From Paracamarosporium sp. OC-R06-R3 (lineage: Eukaryota > Ascomycota > Dothideomycetes > Pleosporales > Didymosphaeriaceae): a stretch of DNA of 64,000 bases. Numbering within the stretch: position 1 is the stretch's first letter; the number at the start of each line of letters is the position of its first letter. The stretch is taken from assembly GCA_019828545.1 (NCBI GenBank), contig JACVRA010000139.1:62001-126000 (forward strand), read 5' to 3'. A model generated the notes under the pieces. It was not told the DNA's origin, did not search any database, and saw only the letters and a program-made list of their open reading frames with translations. Positions 35,568-47,676 of this stretch are shown here, piece after piece. The translations under genes and the position numbers were made by a program.

Positions 35568-37475
35568 AGTAGGCTTTTCGCCCTCAGAGTAAAAATCTCA
35601 TCTGACACTAGAGCCAAGACTTAGTCGACCGATCTTACAGCAGTAAGGCGATTAGCTTACACCTCGAATAACGAGTCCTGCGTTTTATGCAGGCTACAAA
35701 AAGACGGGATCTTGAAAAGAAACAAGGCTGGTATGCTTGGATCGAAGCTCAGGTGCGAGCCAATGCATTCCACCTAGACAATTTTGATACTAGCAAGATG
35801 GTGAAGCGTAGCCACGTCCAGATAGGAAATCTGGAACTTTCTGGACCTGTCATCATCCTAAGATTCTGGGTGTGGAGTGCTAGATCGAGATTTTGGTATT
35901 ACTTCGCCGAAAGCTCTTAATAGCTCATCGACGGGCCTTGCTGCTAAAGAGATCTTGATCGATTATCGAGAAAAATATTTCGCCCCAGGGGTCCTGATAT
36001 CCAAGTGACCAGTTTCGTGAGTGTCCGATGGATGAAGCAGAAGAGTGACCACACCTATTACAACGAACGTCTAGTTTTCCGCGATCTCTTTGGCTCTGTC
36101 ATCGCCTGGTTCGCGTATGACTTTGTCAACTACGAGCCGCTCAAGCGCTCGTTTGATTGACAGGCCATCCTGTGATTGGTAGAGCTGAACGAGAGCGGTG
36201 GTTCATGCGGTCAACATTTCGACTACTTTGGTGAAAGTCATTATGCAGCACTTCGTTGTATGTATTCTGCTATAAGCTTATTCGATGCTGAACGAGGTTT
36301 AGATAGCTGGTCTCGCTGACGATTCCTGCTGTCCCTGGTCCATTAGTACAGGCTCGAATAAAAAGTGACTGTGTGTTATTAAGATTTCCGAGTGCATCAC
36401 GGGAGCTTCTATAGCTAGGGTTGATGTGATGTCTTCGGTTGGACGTCATACCGTACGGTTTTGCAGTTAATGGACGAGCTAGTGATAAGCGACCTAACTA
36501 GAAGATAGTAAAGAGCGTAAAGTGGGATGGGGGGAGGATGTGAGCTAGGCTATTGATAAGTCTTCCTTACTAGCTTGTCTAGTAAATGCGAATTTTTATG
36601 ATTTTCAAGGTGAAGTAGAAATGAGCTAGCGATGTATCTGCTATGCATTGTGTATACCTAGACCTATGCGCTAGTTACAGTAGTGGGTACTGTACGGTTG
36701 GCTTGATATATATTGTGTCGAGGTTGGAAGGCTTCAGTGAGCAGCATGGTAAGAACGACGAGCTGAAATGTTCACTAGATTTACTGCCGTATTAATGCAG
36801 CACATTGCGCCGAAGGCACTGAATCTGTTATTCTGCTGCGTGAGATTGGTGGGGGAGAAGAAACAATATTTGGGGGCTGACATGTTTATGGGTTTGACTG
36901 CAGGATTGATGCAGCGCGTTGCGCAGTGGCGTTCGAAGGCACTTGGGTGGTGCATGCATGGATTCGACTGAATATTGCCCTATTGCCAAGCTACAAAGGA
37001 CACGACTGAAAAGCGCACTATGCGATAGGGTGTAGTCCTACTGCACTAATATGAGGACACCGTCTCCTCTTTTGTACCTCCTACATATGACAAGGATTGA
37101 TTATGCTTGTGTGGGAACGTACAGCCTGAGACTCGAAATACGAGGGCGACCTGAGTGCCTAGGTCCTGATTGTTGGCCGCGCGAAACCCCTGCACGCGCC
37201 TGCAGCACAGCCGTGCCTGAAACGGCCTCGAGCCCTGGTTATACTGATACGTAAATTACATGCTTACAATACAAGATTAGAACTATGATGTGCTTGCGCG
37301 TCTTTACGTCCAACCTCTTTAACAGCCTGTCACCCACTCGCCAACATCAGCTGCGAAGTTCGATCAAAACCGTCACCATTGTGCGGCCTATATCAAGCGT
37401 GAGTTTGATCAAGCAATAAGCAGACTTCGTTAATTATACACATATTGACTACCGGCGTACTTCTAGCCTTTAATT
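35568..37475. other. Decayed DNA with unplaced coding-like pieces
   Basis: Two plus-strand stretches look like former exons. One is 35687-35920 (WYAWIEAQVRANAFHLDNFD onward). The other is around 36013-36160 (KSDHTYYNERLVFRDLFGSV then ending KRSFD and TGA). Stops separate them and no family could be named. An imperfect direct repeat lies at 36768-36943. The rest is AT-rich without genes. Confidence 0.4.
36768..36943 (+). repeat. Imperfect direct repeat, 114-base period
   Basis: Copies at 36768-36820 and 36882-36943 share ATGTTYA, the word ATGCAGC, then TTGCGC and a final AAGGCACT. Most differences are A in the first copy against G in the second. Both stay in the same open frame of 67 codons, but no protein family is suggested. 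Confidence 0.6.
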
Positions 37476-38454
37476 ATGTCTACCATTCCGACTATGGCGT
37501 TGAAAGATGGTACTCATATACTAGTGGTTAGTTTCTACTCTACCCGAGCAGCGATTGATGAAGTTGACTCTTGTAGTTGGGATACGGAACTGGAACTGCT
37601 TAGTACAATGACGGTGGAAGTGGTCCCTTTATTCTGGAACTTGTTGATGTAAGCAAAGAAGCCATTGCGCGCGGCTACCGTCGCTTAGATGCTGCAGAGG
37701 CATATGGTACTGAAGAAGAGCTTGGTGTCGCCATTAAGGAGTCCGATGTGCCTTGAGATTAACTGTTTATTACAACAGAAGTCGTAGAGACTATCTAAGA
37801 TGTACTGGGAGCGATCGCCACGAGCTTGAAGAAGCTTTAGTTGAACTACGTAGACCTGTATGTTATAGCGAGCACAGTCTGTGGTGGCTGCTGACATCTT
37901 AAGGTATCTGATCCACAGCCCGTACTTCGCTAACTCTGATGAAGAACTCTAGAAGGCTTGGAAGGACATGGAGGACGTCTTCCGCTCTGGAAAGGCTAAA
38001 GCCATCGGGCTTTCAAGCTTCCTTCGACCTCATGTCGAAGCTATCCTTAATATCGCAACGATCAAGCCTGTTGTTAATCAAATAGAGTTTCACCCCTACC
38101 TCCAGCGAGCCAACAACTATGTTCCCTGGCTTTAAGAGCAGGGCATCGCTGTCGGAAGCTACTTTGGGCTGGCGCCCATTACATGGGCAAAGGGTGGGCC
38201 TCTTGACCCAGTGTTGAGCAAGATCGCGATGTGGCACGACGTGGATCAGAGTGCCGTGCTCTTCTGATGGTAGCTGAATCAAGACGTGATATTGATTTCC
38301 ACGACTAAGAAACCGTGGAGATTGGATTTAGTATCTTGCGGCCGTCGATCTACAGCTCACTGACGAAGAACAGGAGGAGATCACGAAAGTCGGGTTGACA
38401 CACCACTTTAGGATCAGCCTGTCAGAGAAATTTGATCTAGATGATCGCTCTTGA
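37476..38454 (+). pseudogene. Aldo/keto reductase pseudogene
   Basis: Recognisable along its length. The start MSTIPTMALKDGTHI is followed by an intron, then LGYGTGTA-stop-YND, ELVDVSKEAIARGYRRLDAA and EAYGTEEELGVAIKESDVP. Later come SGKAKAIGLSSFLRPHVEAI, KPVVNQIEFHPYLQRANNYV and the C-terminus KFDLDDRS with a TGA at 38454. Stops occur at sites where relatives have Trp or Gln (GTGTAW, EELxKAW, the LFWW stretch). TAG and TAA dominate, as expected if CAG, CAA or TGG were hit by C-to-T change at CpA. The catalytic Tyr region (AEAYGTE) is still readable. It was a NADPH-dependent reductase of the xylose-reductase/AKR3 type and is now non-functional. Confidence 0.85.
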
Positions 38455-39207
38455 ATACTAAGGGGCGCGAGAAGGGCATTGGTACAGAAATGATAATGAT
38501 GATATTTTCTGTGCGTGGGGTGTTACTAGCGAAGGTATCTTAGCTATTGTGCGTGTCTGTAACCATACCTTCGGCTTATGCATCTACATCAACTTGTAGC
38601 TGCTTGGAATACTTGTGTTGACAGAAACCGAGTTCCCGTATTAAGTTACTGTGGCTTACAAAATCACGCAAGGTACTCCTGCTCACAGACACATTGACTA
38701 TACGAAGAGATCTCCAACCTTTCCGCCTTTCAAGGTAAATTACAGTCTGGAACGTTGGCTATCCATGCTTTAACGTAAGAAAAGAATCTCAACTCATCTA
38801 TCAGGTCGAGGAACATCCGCGATGCGGTCTTGGAACCGAGGTGCAGTTCTCACCTTCCATCACTGTGGGCCTTGCTCTGATGCTTATAGAACCCGTCCAG
38901 GTTGTTATTCGGCGTTGATAAAAGCTCTTGTACCTGCTGAAGACACTTTGGTATATGGTATATGAATAAGCGTATTGTCGTTTCCTATACATACAACCAT
39001 AGGACACTGAAAACTAGTTCTCCTGTCTGACTTGCCATTTCATGAAGCCCTTTATTTGGTATTTCAGTAACACGATTCTGTACAAGGCCTCAGCGGTTAA
39101 GCCCGCTGCATTGCCGTTAACGGTCTTGCTGTACCCAACCATGTTACGAGAACACGAAAATAAGACTCAGGGATCAGATATAAGTAGTTGTTCCAGCGCA
39201 CAAGCCA
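38455..39207. other. Intergenic region with a shared 34-base repeat
   Basis: Between the reductase relic and the rhodopsin-like gene. It contains the 34-base word at 38989-39022 that recurs at 46591. The end may include an unseen first exon or leader of the next gene. Confidence 0.4.
38989..39022 (+). repeat. 34-base repeat shared with 46591-46624
   Basis: The core word ATAGGACACTGAAAACTAGT is identical in both places. The full 34 bases differ at one position (A here, G there). Weak similarity may continue to an ACGAGAACA word about 130 bases further in both copies. Confidence 0.7.
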
Positions 39208-40721
39208 ATGAATAGGAGATACTTGTTATTCACTTTGCGCCGGCTATCGATTCTCGTCGTAGCGTTGAGGTTCTACACAAGAAAGCGCAACAAGAGCCCA
39301 CTGAAGTTAGATGATTGGTATGCAAAGGATCGCGTCGTGAACAGCTTCGTAAGGCTAACACCAACAGGATACTTCTGCCCGCATTGGTTAGCCCCCACAC
39401 GTATGCGATGATGGTTCGGTATCTCACACTTTATAGTTCTTCACCATTGGAATGGGAGTTGCGACTATCGTAGGTATGTTGAGGGAGCATAGTGGGCGCA
39501 AAGATTAAGTGAAGGTTGACATTTGCCAGGTGTTCATGGTCATGGCATAGGGTACCATACCCCACCTCCAAACTCAGACATTCCTCGTGGGAGTACCTCA
39601 CCTGAGGAAGAAATGACAGGAAAGGTAGGAGATTGATCTGAAGTCGGAGTTGGTCATTTACAATTCTCTTAGGTTGAATGGATCAATCTGTGGCTTCAGT
39701 CTCTTGCATTAGGCTGTATCAAGATCAGTGTGCTGGCCTTCTACAGCAGAATCTTCACTGTACATGGCAGCGGCGTGCTCTACTGGGCCATCAACGTCCT
39801 CATTGTTCTGACTATCGCGTGGATCATCGCCTTCTTCTTCGCACTTTTCTTCATGTGCGACACGCGATTTTACCTTCTCTGGGGTCCTTACTATAAACTG
39901 GCTATGTTGTGTTCCAATGGCGACGCGCTGGTGATTGATCAGGCACTCGCAATCTCCGACTTTGGTTTCGATGTTATCATCCTCTTGCTGCCATTGCCAA
40001 AGGTATGACGCTTGATACTCTAAGATAACAGTCGAACTGACACTCAACAGATCTGGACCTTACACATAGACCTGCAGCGCCGTCTGCTCGTCACTGCTGT
40101 GTTCGTACTGGGAGCCGGGTCGGTTATCAACATGGATCCTTCTGAACCAGTATTTAGAGCTAACAGTCACCAGTGCTCTACTTGGTTCAATTCTTCGGAT
40201 GATTGTTTTCATCCAAGTCCAACAAGCCATCGAAAGTATGTCGTCCGATGTGTCACCATCACTTATACCACATGCTCACAACTGAACAGACACAGATCTC
40301 ACCGTGGATGGTCTTAGTAAGTCACAACAACCTCTCTCTTACATGTCACAGCTGATCTTTTCCAGTCCTCGTAACCAGATTCCTTTTCTGGAGCATGTCC
40401 GAAGCCGGCCTCGCTATCATCGCCGTGTGCCTGCCGACACTCAACTCGCTCTTCCGCAGGGTGGACGCCCTATCCATCCTCTGCAGCGTTCGCAGTCTAA
40501 TCTCCCTCAATTCGAATCGCTCAGATCACGGTGGTGCGAAGAGCCATACTTCCGGCGCAAGAATGGTCGACGAAAACATGTCGACTTCTTCCCAGTTCAA
40601 GATAGTTCACTCGAATATTGTGGAGGAGACAGACAAGAGCAAGGAATACGAACATGAGTCCTATCGGATGACTGATTTGAAGCATGCGTCGCTACAGATT
40701 GCAGGTAAAGGGAAGTTGTAG
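39208..40721 (+). CDS. Fungal rhodopsin-like seven-helix membrane protein (SAT4/PTH11-related)
   Basis: Nine exons assembled by phase: 39208-39317, 39368-39386, 39437-39473, 39530-39624, 39673-40002, 40051-40118, 40174-40235, 40290-40316 and 40366-40721; 367 residues. All eight introns are 48-56 bases. The joined protein reads VVALRFYTRKRNKSPLKLDD then WILLPALFFTIGMGVATIV. The following GVHGHGIGYHTP loop, VEWINLWLQSLALGCIKISV and LAFYSRIF are the hallmarks of this fungal family, followed by TRFLFWSMSEAGLAIIAVCL. About seven membrane helices and a hydrophilic Ser/Lys tail are present. The fifth exon carries helices 3-5. One donor is unusual (GTCGGT at 40119). Members act as putative receptors at the plasma membrane; ligands are mostly unknown. 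The N-terminus may be incomplete because helix 1 is short. Confidence 0.75.
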
Positions 40722-41245
40722 AATGATAACAAATAGAGCAGCTTTTGGACGCTGACAGCTTGTTCTAAAAGTGGTTGGCTGGAAGCTGTAAGTGTACTGA
40801 GCTGTAGGCAAGTCGAGAAGGGGAAAACTATCCATGGTATTCTTGTATAGTATCTAGGTAGTCTGGTGAGAGCATATCTCTCTGAAGTTTCGTGATAAAA
40901 GTGATTAAGCAAGCTGCTTCAGTCAAGCAGCAGCTAGCAAAAGGATAATACAAATAGAGGTCACAAATGAATGACTCGGTGACACTATGTGCCTACGATC
41001 CACCGGTAGCCCAATTACTCGCTCTAAAATCTCTCCGTTTCGCGGCATACCGGTAATCCGGGTAAAACCAAGCATCCTTCCCACCCACGCCTTTCCCCCT
41101 GCACTACTTCGCCCACGCATCAAGATAAGCTAAATGCCGCAACGCCAACCCAAGCCCCGAAGCCGCCTGATCTTACTATAAATCGGTGGGGTTCAGCACT
41201 TAGTACACCTACTCTCTGTTCCAAATTTCCTATCTACAAAATACC
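40722..41245. promoter_or_regulatory. Intergenic region before the FAD monooxygenase gene
   Basis: 3' side of the rhodopsin-like gene and promoter of the monooxygenase. No other feature was supported. Confidence 0.4.
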
Positions 41246-42644
<1,399 letters not shown>

Positions 42645-43537
42645 GCATTCACTTAACAAAAAGTGAAACCCTTGCTATCTACAGCCATCAGCGTACACAG
42701 TAAGCGTCAGCCATAATCAGATCTCCAACAGCCACCAATATTGCTGGTGTGCCAAAATTTGCGTTCATTGCAGGTAGCAGTAAACCGTATCCAGATAGCG
42801 TAGTATAGCAAACAGGTTATTTTACGGCTTTACTGGCAGTAGAGCAGGAGATAGCTAGTTTCCCTCTCCGCTCCGCCGTTTGCCACAGGACCGAATCCGT
42901 GGTTATAGTTCTCCGCCTCCTGCTTTAAGTAGTATTAGTACCGATTACAGGTTCTAGTCTAGACAAAATTTAAGCCCCAGGATTCAGGGGCTGTTAAAGC
43001 AGCGAGTCTAAGAGAGGCAGAGCAACTTTTGCGACACAGAGAGCTGTAAAAATAGTTTACTCGTCCTATCTGCCGTCTGACGTGGTTCCCAAAACAGCAT
43101 GCTGGTCACGGTTTTCTGCCTGACCACGGGACTTTACCTGATTAAGAAGCCTCCCAACTACGGCGCCAAACAATGCTAACGTGTGAGGCACAACCTCCTG
43201 TAAACGCAGTGCTGATCTATGTCTTTAGTTTCCTGCTCAACCAGCGCTATCTAGAAAAATCGCAGCACTTAAGATGCCTTTCCTCCGTGCCCTAGGCGGC
43301 CGCATGGAGCTCACTTCCTCTCCTTATCGCGCATTATGCCCCCAACACAGGCCCACTGCCACTGACAGCGCGGTGTGCCCGGAAAGTAAGACAACAGGAG
43401 CCTGGAGAAATGTTTCCCTCACTTCCTTCATAGAGTACTGTCCACTGTTGAATATTTATGAAACAAGCCCAATTTCTTTCGCAAAGCTGCGCAGCTGATC
43501 TTTCAATGCCCTTTGTTCTCCAAGATGTTCGTATCTC
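42645..43537. other. Noncoding spacer
   Basis: No coding sequence could be supported on either strand. The stretch 42840-43180 has the uneven composition of decayed repeat DNA, but no second copy was found in the window. Confidence 0.4.
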
Positions 43538-45346
43538 CTAACGAACAGATAGCCTCCTGTGACACAAGAAGTGATAGAACACAAAATAGAAGATGATTAG
43601 CAGTCCGCTCCCAGTGATATAAGTAGCGAATAGATATCTCGCTGTGTCCCATGCATTTTGAGCATCGGCCAGCATTCCTTTCATGAATATCACCAAGAGC
43701 ACAATGCAAAATCCAGGACCAAGCCACCATTCCATAACAACGTGGATCCGACGAAACCACCATCCTCCTCGGCCTCCAAATCGCCATTGTTTCCCGTACT
43801 GGAAGATTGAGAACGGGCCAGTGAGGCTCTCGGACAACAGACCCAGGCCATTTGATTTCATCCAGAATGCGAAACGAATAGTGTGCACAATGAAGATCGT
43901 GATGGTACCGAGTGAGATGAAGACACCGAAGAAGTCGAAGAGCAGGTTCGTGTTCAGATCTCTGTCGCCCAATATTTCGCCTGACAATTCGTCTGCTCTT
44001 ATCGTATGAGCAACCTGCTTGAACGGAGTTTGCATGCCTAGAATGCTTGCAGAAAGTGACAGAGGCAAGTAGAACGCAGCCAAGATAGTCAGAATTCGGA
44101 TTGCTTTGGCCTCGCGGATGGCATGTCTTTTCGTGAGATACTCCAGCTGACGCTCCAAAGCTTGGAGAACGCGCTCAGCGTTGTTGTTGCGTTCTGAACA
44201 TAATGCCTTGAGCTTTAGAAGACGTATTTTTACCTCGCTGTCTTTAGGCTGTTGGATGAAGAAATTGGATTCCTCGAGGATACCTTGTACGTACGTGATC
44301 GAGTTGACTAAATTGTGTACACTCCTCAAAATACCTTCGGCATCTTCGATCTCCTTGAATGCCTCTCTACTTTTAGCAGAAAGCCGGGGTTCGAAAAGAC
44401 CCAGTGGGACCTGGAGATGCGGGTTCTTCGCGAGTGAGAACTTCACGGCATCCTTCTTATCCAGTTGTGGATATATTAGACTCGCATAGTAGTCTACAGG
44501 TTGTAGATAGATGGATGCAAGGAAGAAGTCGAGGACCAAGAGTTGAGCAAAGATATCACGAGACCCATTCGCAAAAGACGTCAGACTCGTCCTGTTTCGC
44601 ATTTCTGATGTGACTCGGGGGTTCTTGAAGGAGATCTCGCCGCTGGTCGCTCTTTGTGCTTTACTTGTGACAAACTTTTGGTCTGATTCGACATCATTCA
44701 CAATGATCACTATCCTTGTAAGCGCGATATATCAAATATCCAAACCACACTAACCTATCAGCCGATCTTCATCACATTGCACGCAGGTAAAGTAGGAATC
44801 CCTTGGACGAACGTCGCGGTCCAAAGGGTGTTGTTGCAGGCTCACACGATTGACAAGACGATTCAGACTCTTACTGCCACCCGTGAAGGTCTGAGACCAT
44901 TGAGAGTTTATACTTCCGATATCGTTGACGAGAAGTGGATCACTGAGCCATCGGAAAATACGTCGTTCCACAAAGTCCTTCGACTCGATAGATGTCGCGT
45001 ATGTTTCCTCCAGATGGTCAATGAGAGCTCTACGGGCAGCTTCGGTTGTTTTTGGGCCTCTCGTTTCTCTCAGGCCAGTCTTCTTGAAATCAGAATGGAC
45101 AGTGACCTCCAAAATTCGGGCGGTTTTTGGGGCATGCGGTGGAAGATTCTTCATGTCTTCGGCAATCTTGTCCCGGTAGCTGAACTCTCTGCGAAAAAAA
45201 GGCTCCGCTCCATCGTAAGAAGCATCGATGATCTTAAGGACGGCTTTCGCTGTTCCAGATGCTGCTTCAAGATCTGTCTGATGGGTTGAGATCTGTTGGA
45301 CAATATGTTCTGGCTGAGCATGATTGAATGATGATGTGACAGACAT
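43538..45346 (-). CDS. CorA-like membrane protein, fungal type
   Basis: Two exons, 45346-44755 and 44709-43538; 1764 bases, 587 residues. The acceptor ATAG|TG gives a clean join (DRLIVIIVNDVES). Residues up to about 390 are soluble and helical, with a long coiled segment (RVLQALERQLEYLTKRHAIR). Then comes the CorA-type end: IRILTILAAFYLPLSLSASI with LGMQTPF in place of the canonical Gly-Met-Asn, followed by a second helix (FISLGTITIFIVHTIRFAF). Two further hydrophobic stretches near the C-terminus (FCIVLLVIFM and LLIIFYFVFYHFLC) are extra. Classical CorA moves Mg2+ and needs GMN; with GMQ the transport function is uncertain, as in many fungal members. It appears intact inside a decayed region. 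Confidence 0.75.
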
Positions 45347-45843
45347 GACTCGAATTCGATACCGTGAAGTAATTCGAGGTTGGCAATCACGAAGAATAAG
45401 AATGGCAGTGGTACGAAGCGAGCCTGGCAGCAGCTGAAGTAAGGTTAGCCTTGAACCAAAGTCCGCTACCTCAAGGCTTTATAGTCAAACTTTCGCCCCG
45501 GCCTTGTGCCAGAAGTTTGACCGGAGCAGAGCATCAGGCTGTGATCAAACATAAGTGTCGTGCGTTATTGGTCACAATAGCCTTCTAGGGGGCCAGCCTT
45601 GTCCCTCAATCGAATCGACCCCCGCTCAAGTAACAAATCAGTTCAAAGATGATGGAGCCAAAGTTTTCATGGTATCTTGGGGGTCAGTCTAATACCGTAC
45701 TCGGCAATGCAAGCTGAACGCAATTGCATCAGGAACATGATGACGAGATGGCGTTGGACTTGCTGAGTGGAAAGCCATCTGGGTTAAGGTTCTCAGCCTC
45801 GCACGACCAATTTAGACTTATTTCCATTGGAGTTTCTTACTAG

Positions 45844-46014
45844 CTGTTCGACGTGGTCGTGCTAGTGGACAGCGAGGAGATAGAGAAAGCGATGGAGAGG
45901 GAGACGGAGGAGATTGACGTGCTAGCAATATCGGAGGATTTTGAGGACAGCGGGTGTCGACGGGCGCTGATGAGCTTGTACTTGGATAGAAGGGGGGTAG
46001 GCTTGTCAGATTGA
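45844..46014 (+). pseudogene. Helicase-like C-terminal relic (RecQ-type tail suspected)
   Basis: A frame of 56 codons without a start, preceded by an in-frame TAG at 45841 and closed by a TGA at 46012. It reads LFDVVVLVDSEEIEKAMERE, then TEEIDVLAISEDFEDSGCRR and ALMSLYLDRRG. The acidic helix followed by C-R-R-x2-L-x-x-Y resembles the start of the RecQ zinc-binding domain as found in fungal RecQ-like helicase families. The family is only suspected. The opposite strand carries a low-complexity Ser-rich frame, rejected. Confidence 0.4.
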
Positions 46015-46590
46015 AGGGCTACTTGGATAATAATCGATAGATGATCGTTCATTGTGAGGCTGTGCATAAGATTTGGGCTTTGTGACATGATAACGTGGCG
46101 TGTTTTGGTTGGCGCTTCCAGCCCCAGGTTGCTGCATTCAGCCTTCGTCCCCCATTTCTCCTCAGTACCGCATAATCTGTTCGTAGCGCAGTATTAAAAA
46201 AGCCAAGCGAGCACAATGTAACAGGATCGAAGGCGTCCTCTAACGATTTGTCTAGTCTCATTCACAGCGCTCACTGATTGCGACATGAAGAGCGAACTCA
46301 AAGCGCTCTTTGATGCCGCTTTAACAGCTTAACACGTCAACATGCAGCCATTGTTTCACACTGACAACAGCTGCGCAAATGCCCACTAATATATGCTTAC
46401 CTGCTGCCCCTTACTGTAACTGTAATATTCAAGGGCTTTTCAGACGATCAAGCAAGAAAAAAAAAGGGGGTTCTCGTGCCTACAAGCACCACAAAAGATG
46501 AGAGGTGCCAAGGTGACATTGTACACCTTTCAAAATTAGGCCACAAAACATTATACTGCTATATTATGATACAAAATAGGGCAATCTTTC

Positions 46591-46624
46591 ACATACGACC
46601 ATAGGACACTGAAAACTAGTTCTC
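46591..46624 (+). repeat. 34-base repeat shared with 38989-39022
   Basis: Second copy of the word containing ATAGGACACTGAAAACTAGT, same orientation, one mismatch over 34 bases. Confidence 0.7.
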
Positions 46625-46784
46625 TCTCCCACCCTACCATCTGTCGAGAGACCGGGACCGGGACCAAATAACAGACAACAGTTAACAGGCTCTACCTAAT
46701 TAGGATGTATTAGCAATTCGTAACTGAGGTAACGAGAACAGAATACTATTTTACGACAGTACTCCGATTTGGGAGCGCCATGCA

Positions 46785-46930
46785 CTAGGGTCCCTCGCTA
46801 GGCTAACAATATTATTTTACGTAATTAATTGTATTATAATAGGGTTTTGAGTTAAAAAAGGGGAGAAGTAGTGAAAAAGGTAGTAATATCTGCATAGTAA
46901 TAATATACTAGTAGATACTATGTATAATTA
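46785..46930 (+). repeat. Repeat copy B (RIP-like, heavily mutated), paired with 34007-34150
   Basis: It starts CTAGGGTCCC like copy A. Where A reads TTGATTGTGTTGTGGT this copy reads TTAATTGTATTATAAT, all G-to-A and nearly all at TpG. Further on, A's GGTTTTGGCTTGGGAGGGG corresponds to GGTTTTGAGTTAAAAAAGG. Confidence 0.6.
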
Positions 46931-47676
46931 AACTTATTCTAGTTATAGGTAGTATTAAAGTTTCTTATAACTAGAAGAGCGTTAAAAGAATGCTGTTGAG
47001 GTTCTGGACTAGCTGTTGGTGTAATACCCAATGTGTTATCGACGAGTCCACTGTATACTGGGTCGTGGTGCGGAGCTTTAGACGCGTATATGTGGGGATA
47101 GAGGGAGAATATGTAGAGTATTCCATAGGGGTGTGTTGCAATGAGTGAGGTTACGGTTGCGGGATGGAGTTGTAGGGTCGGTCATATGCTTCGATGCTGT
47201 GATCAGGGCGGCATGTGAAGATTCCAGGTTCTGGTATGTATTAGATTGGCGGCCCAAGATCGAGAATATGGCTGTCGATTGTAGTATCTTTGAGGAAAGT
47301 CTAATAAGATGAGCGAGGCTTGTGACACGTCCTGGGGCAGGCCAAGTTTAAGATGCGGAATTGGTCATTTCTCTAGCACTGATGACACTCGATGATCCTG
47401 CGTCCCAAGGAACGACAGCCCATCTATATCGAAAGCTATCCGCCTCTTTTCCTGACGCTTTTTGGCATGTAGACAAGCATGTGCGGATGCGTATGGCCTG
47501 ATCTTCTGACAACCATAGCCCAGTGCTTATATCAGAGTATGCATTTCTTCTGGGCAGTCCTGGCTTTTTGTACGGTGTACGGAAATAACGATCCGTTTCG
47601 CGTCTCTAAGTAGCCCACAGTATGATGTGTGTAAGCATTGTGTAACTACTGCGTCTTCAAAGTTGAGAAAGTAACC

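Larger units (their letters stand above)
45347..47676. other. Long AT-rich, gene-free stretch with relics and repeat copies
   Basis: It holds the promoter of the CorA-like gene, a coding relic at 45844, a 34-base repeat at 46591 and a heavily G-to-A-shifted repeat copy at 46785. 46440-47000 is the most AT-rich part of the window. No complete gene was supported. Confidence 0.5.

Noticed and set aside
45840..46088. Minus-strand Ser-rich 82-codon frame
   Set aside because: It is antisense to the plus-strand helicase-like relic, which has the protein-like pattern.
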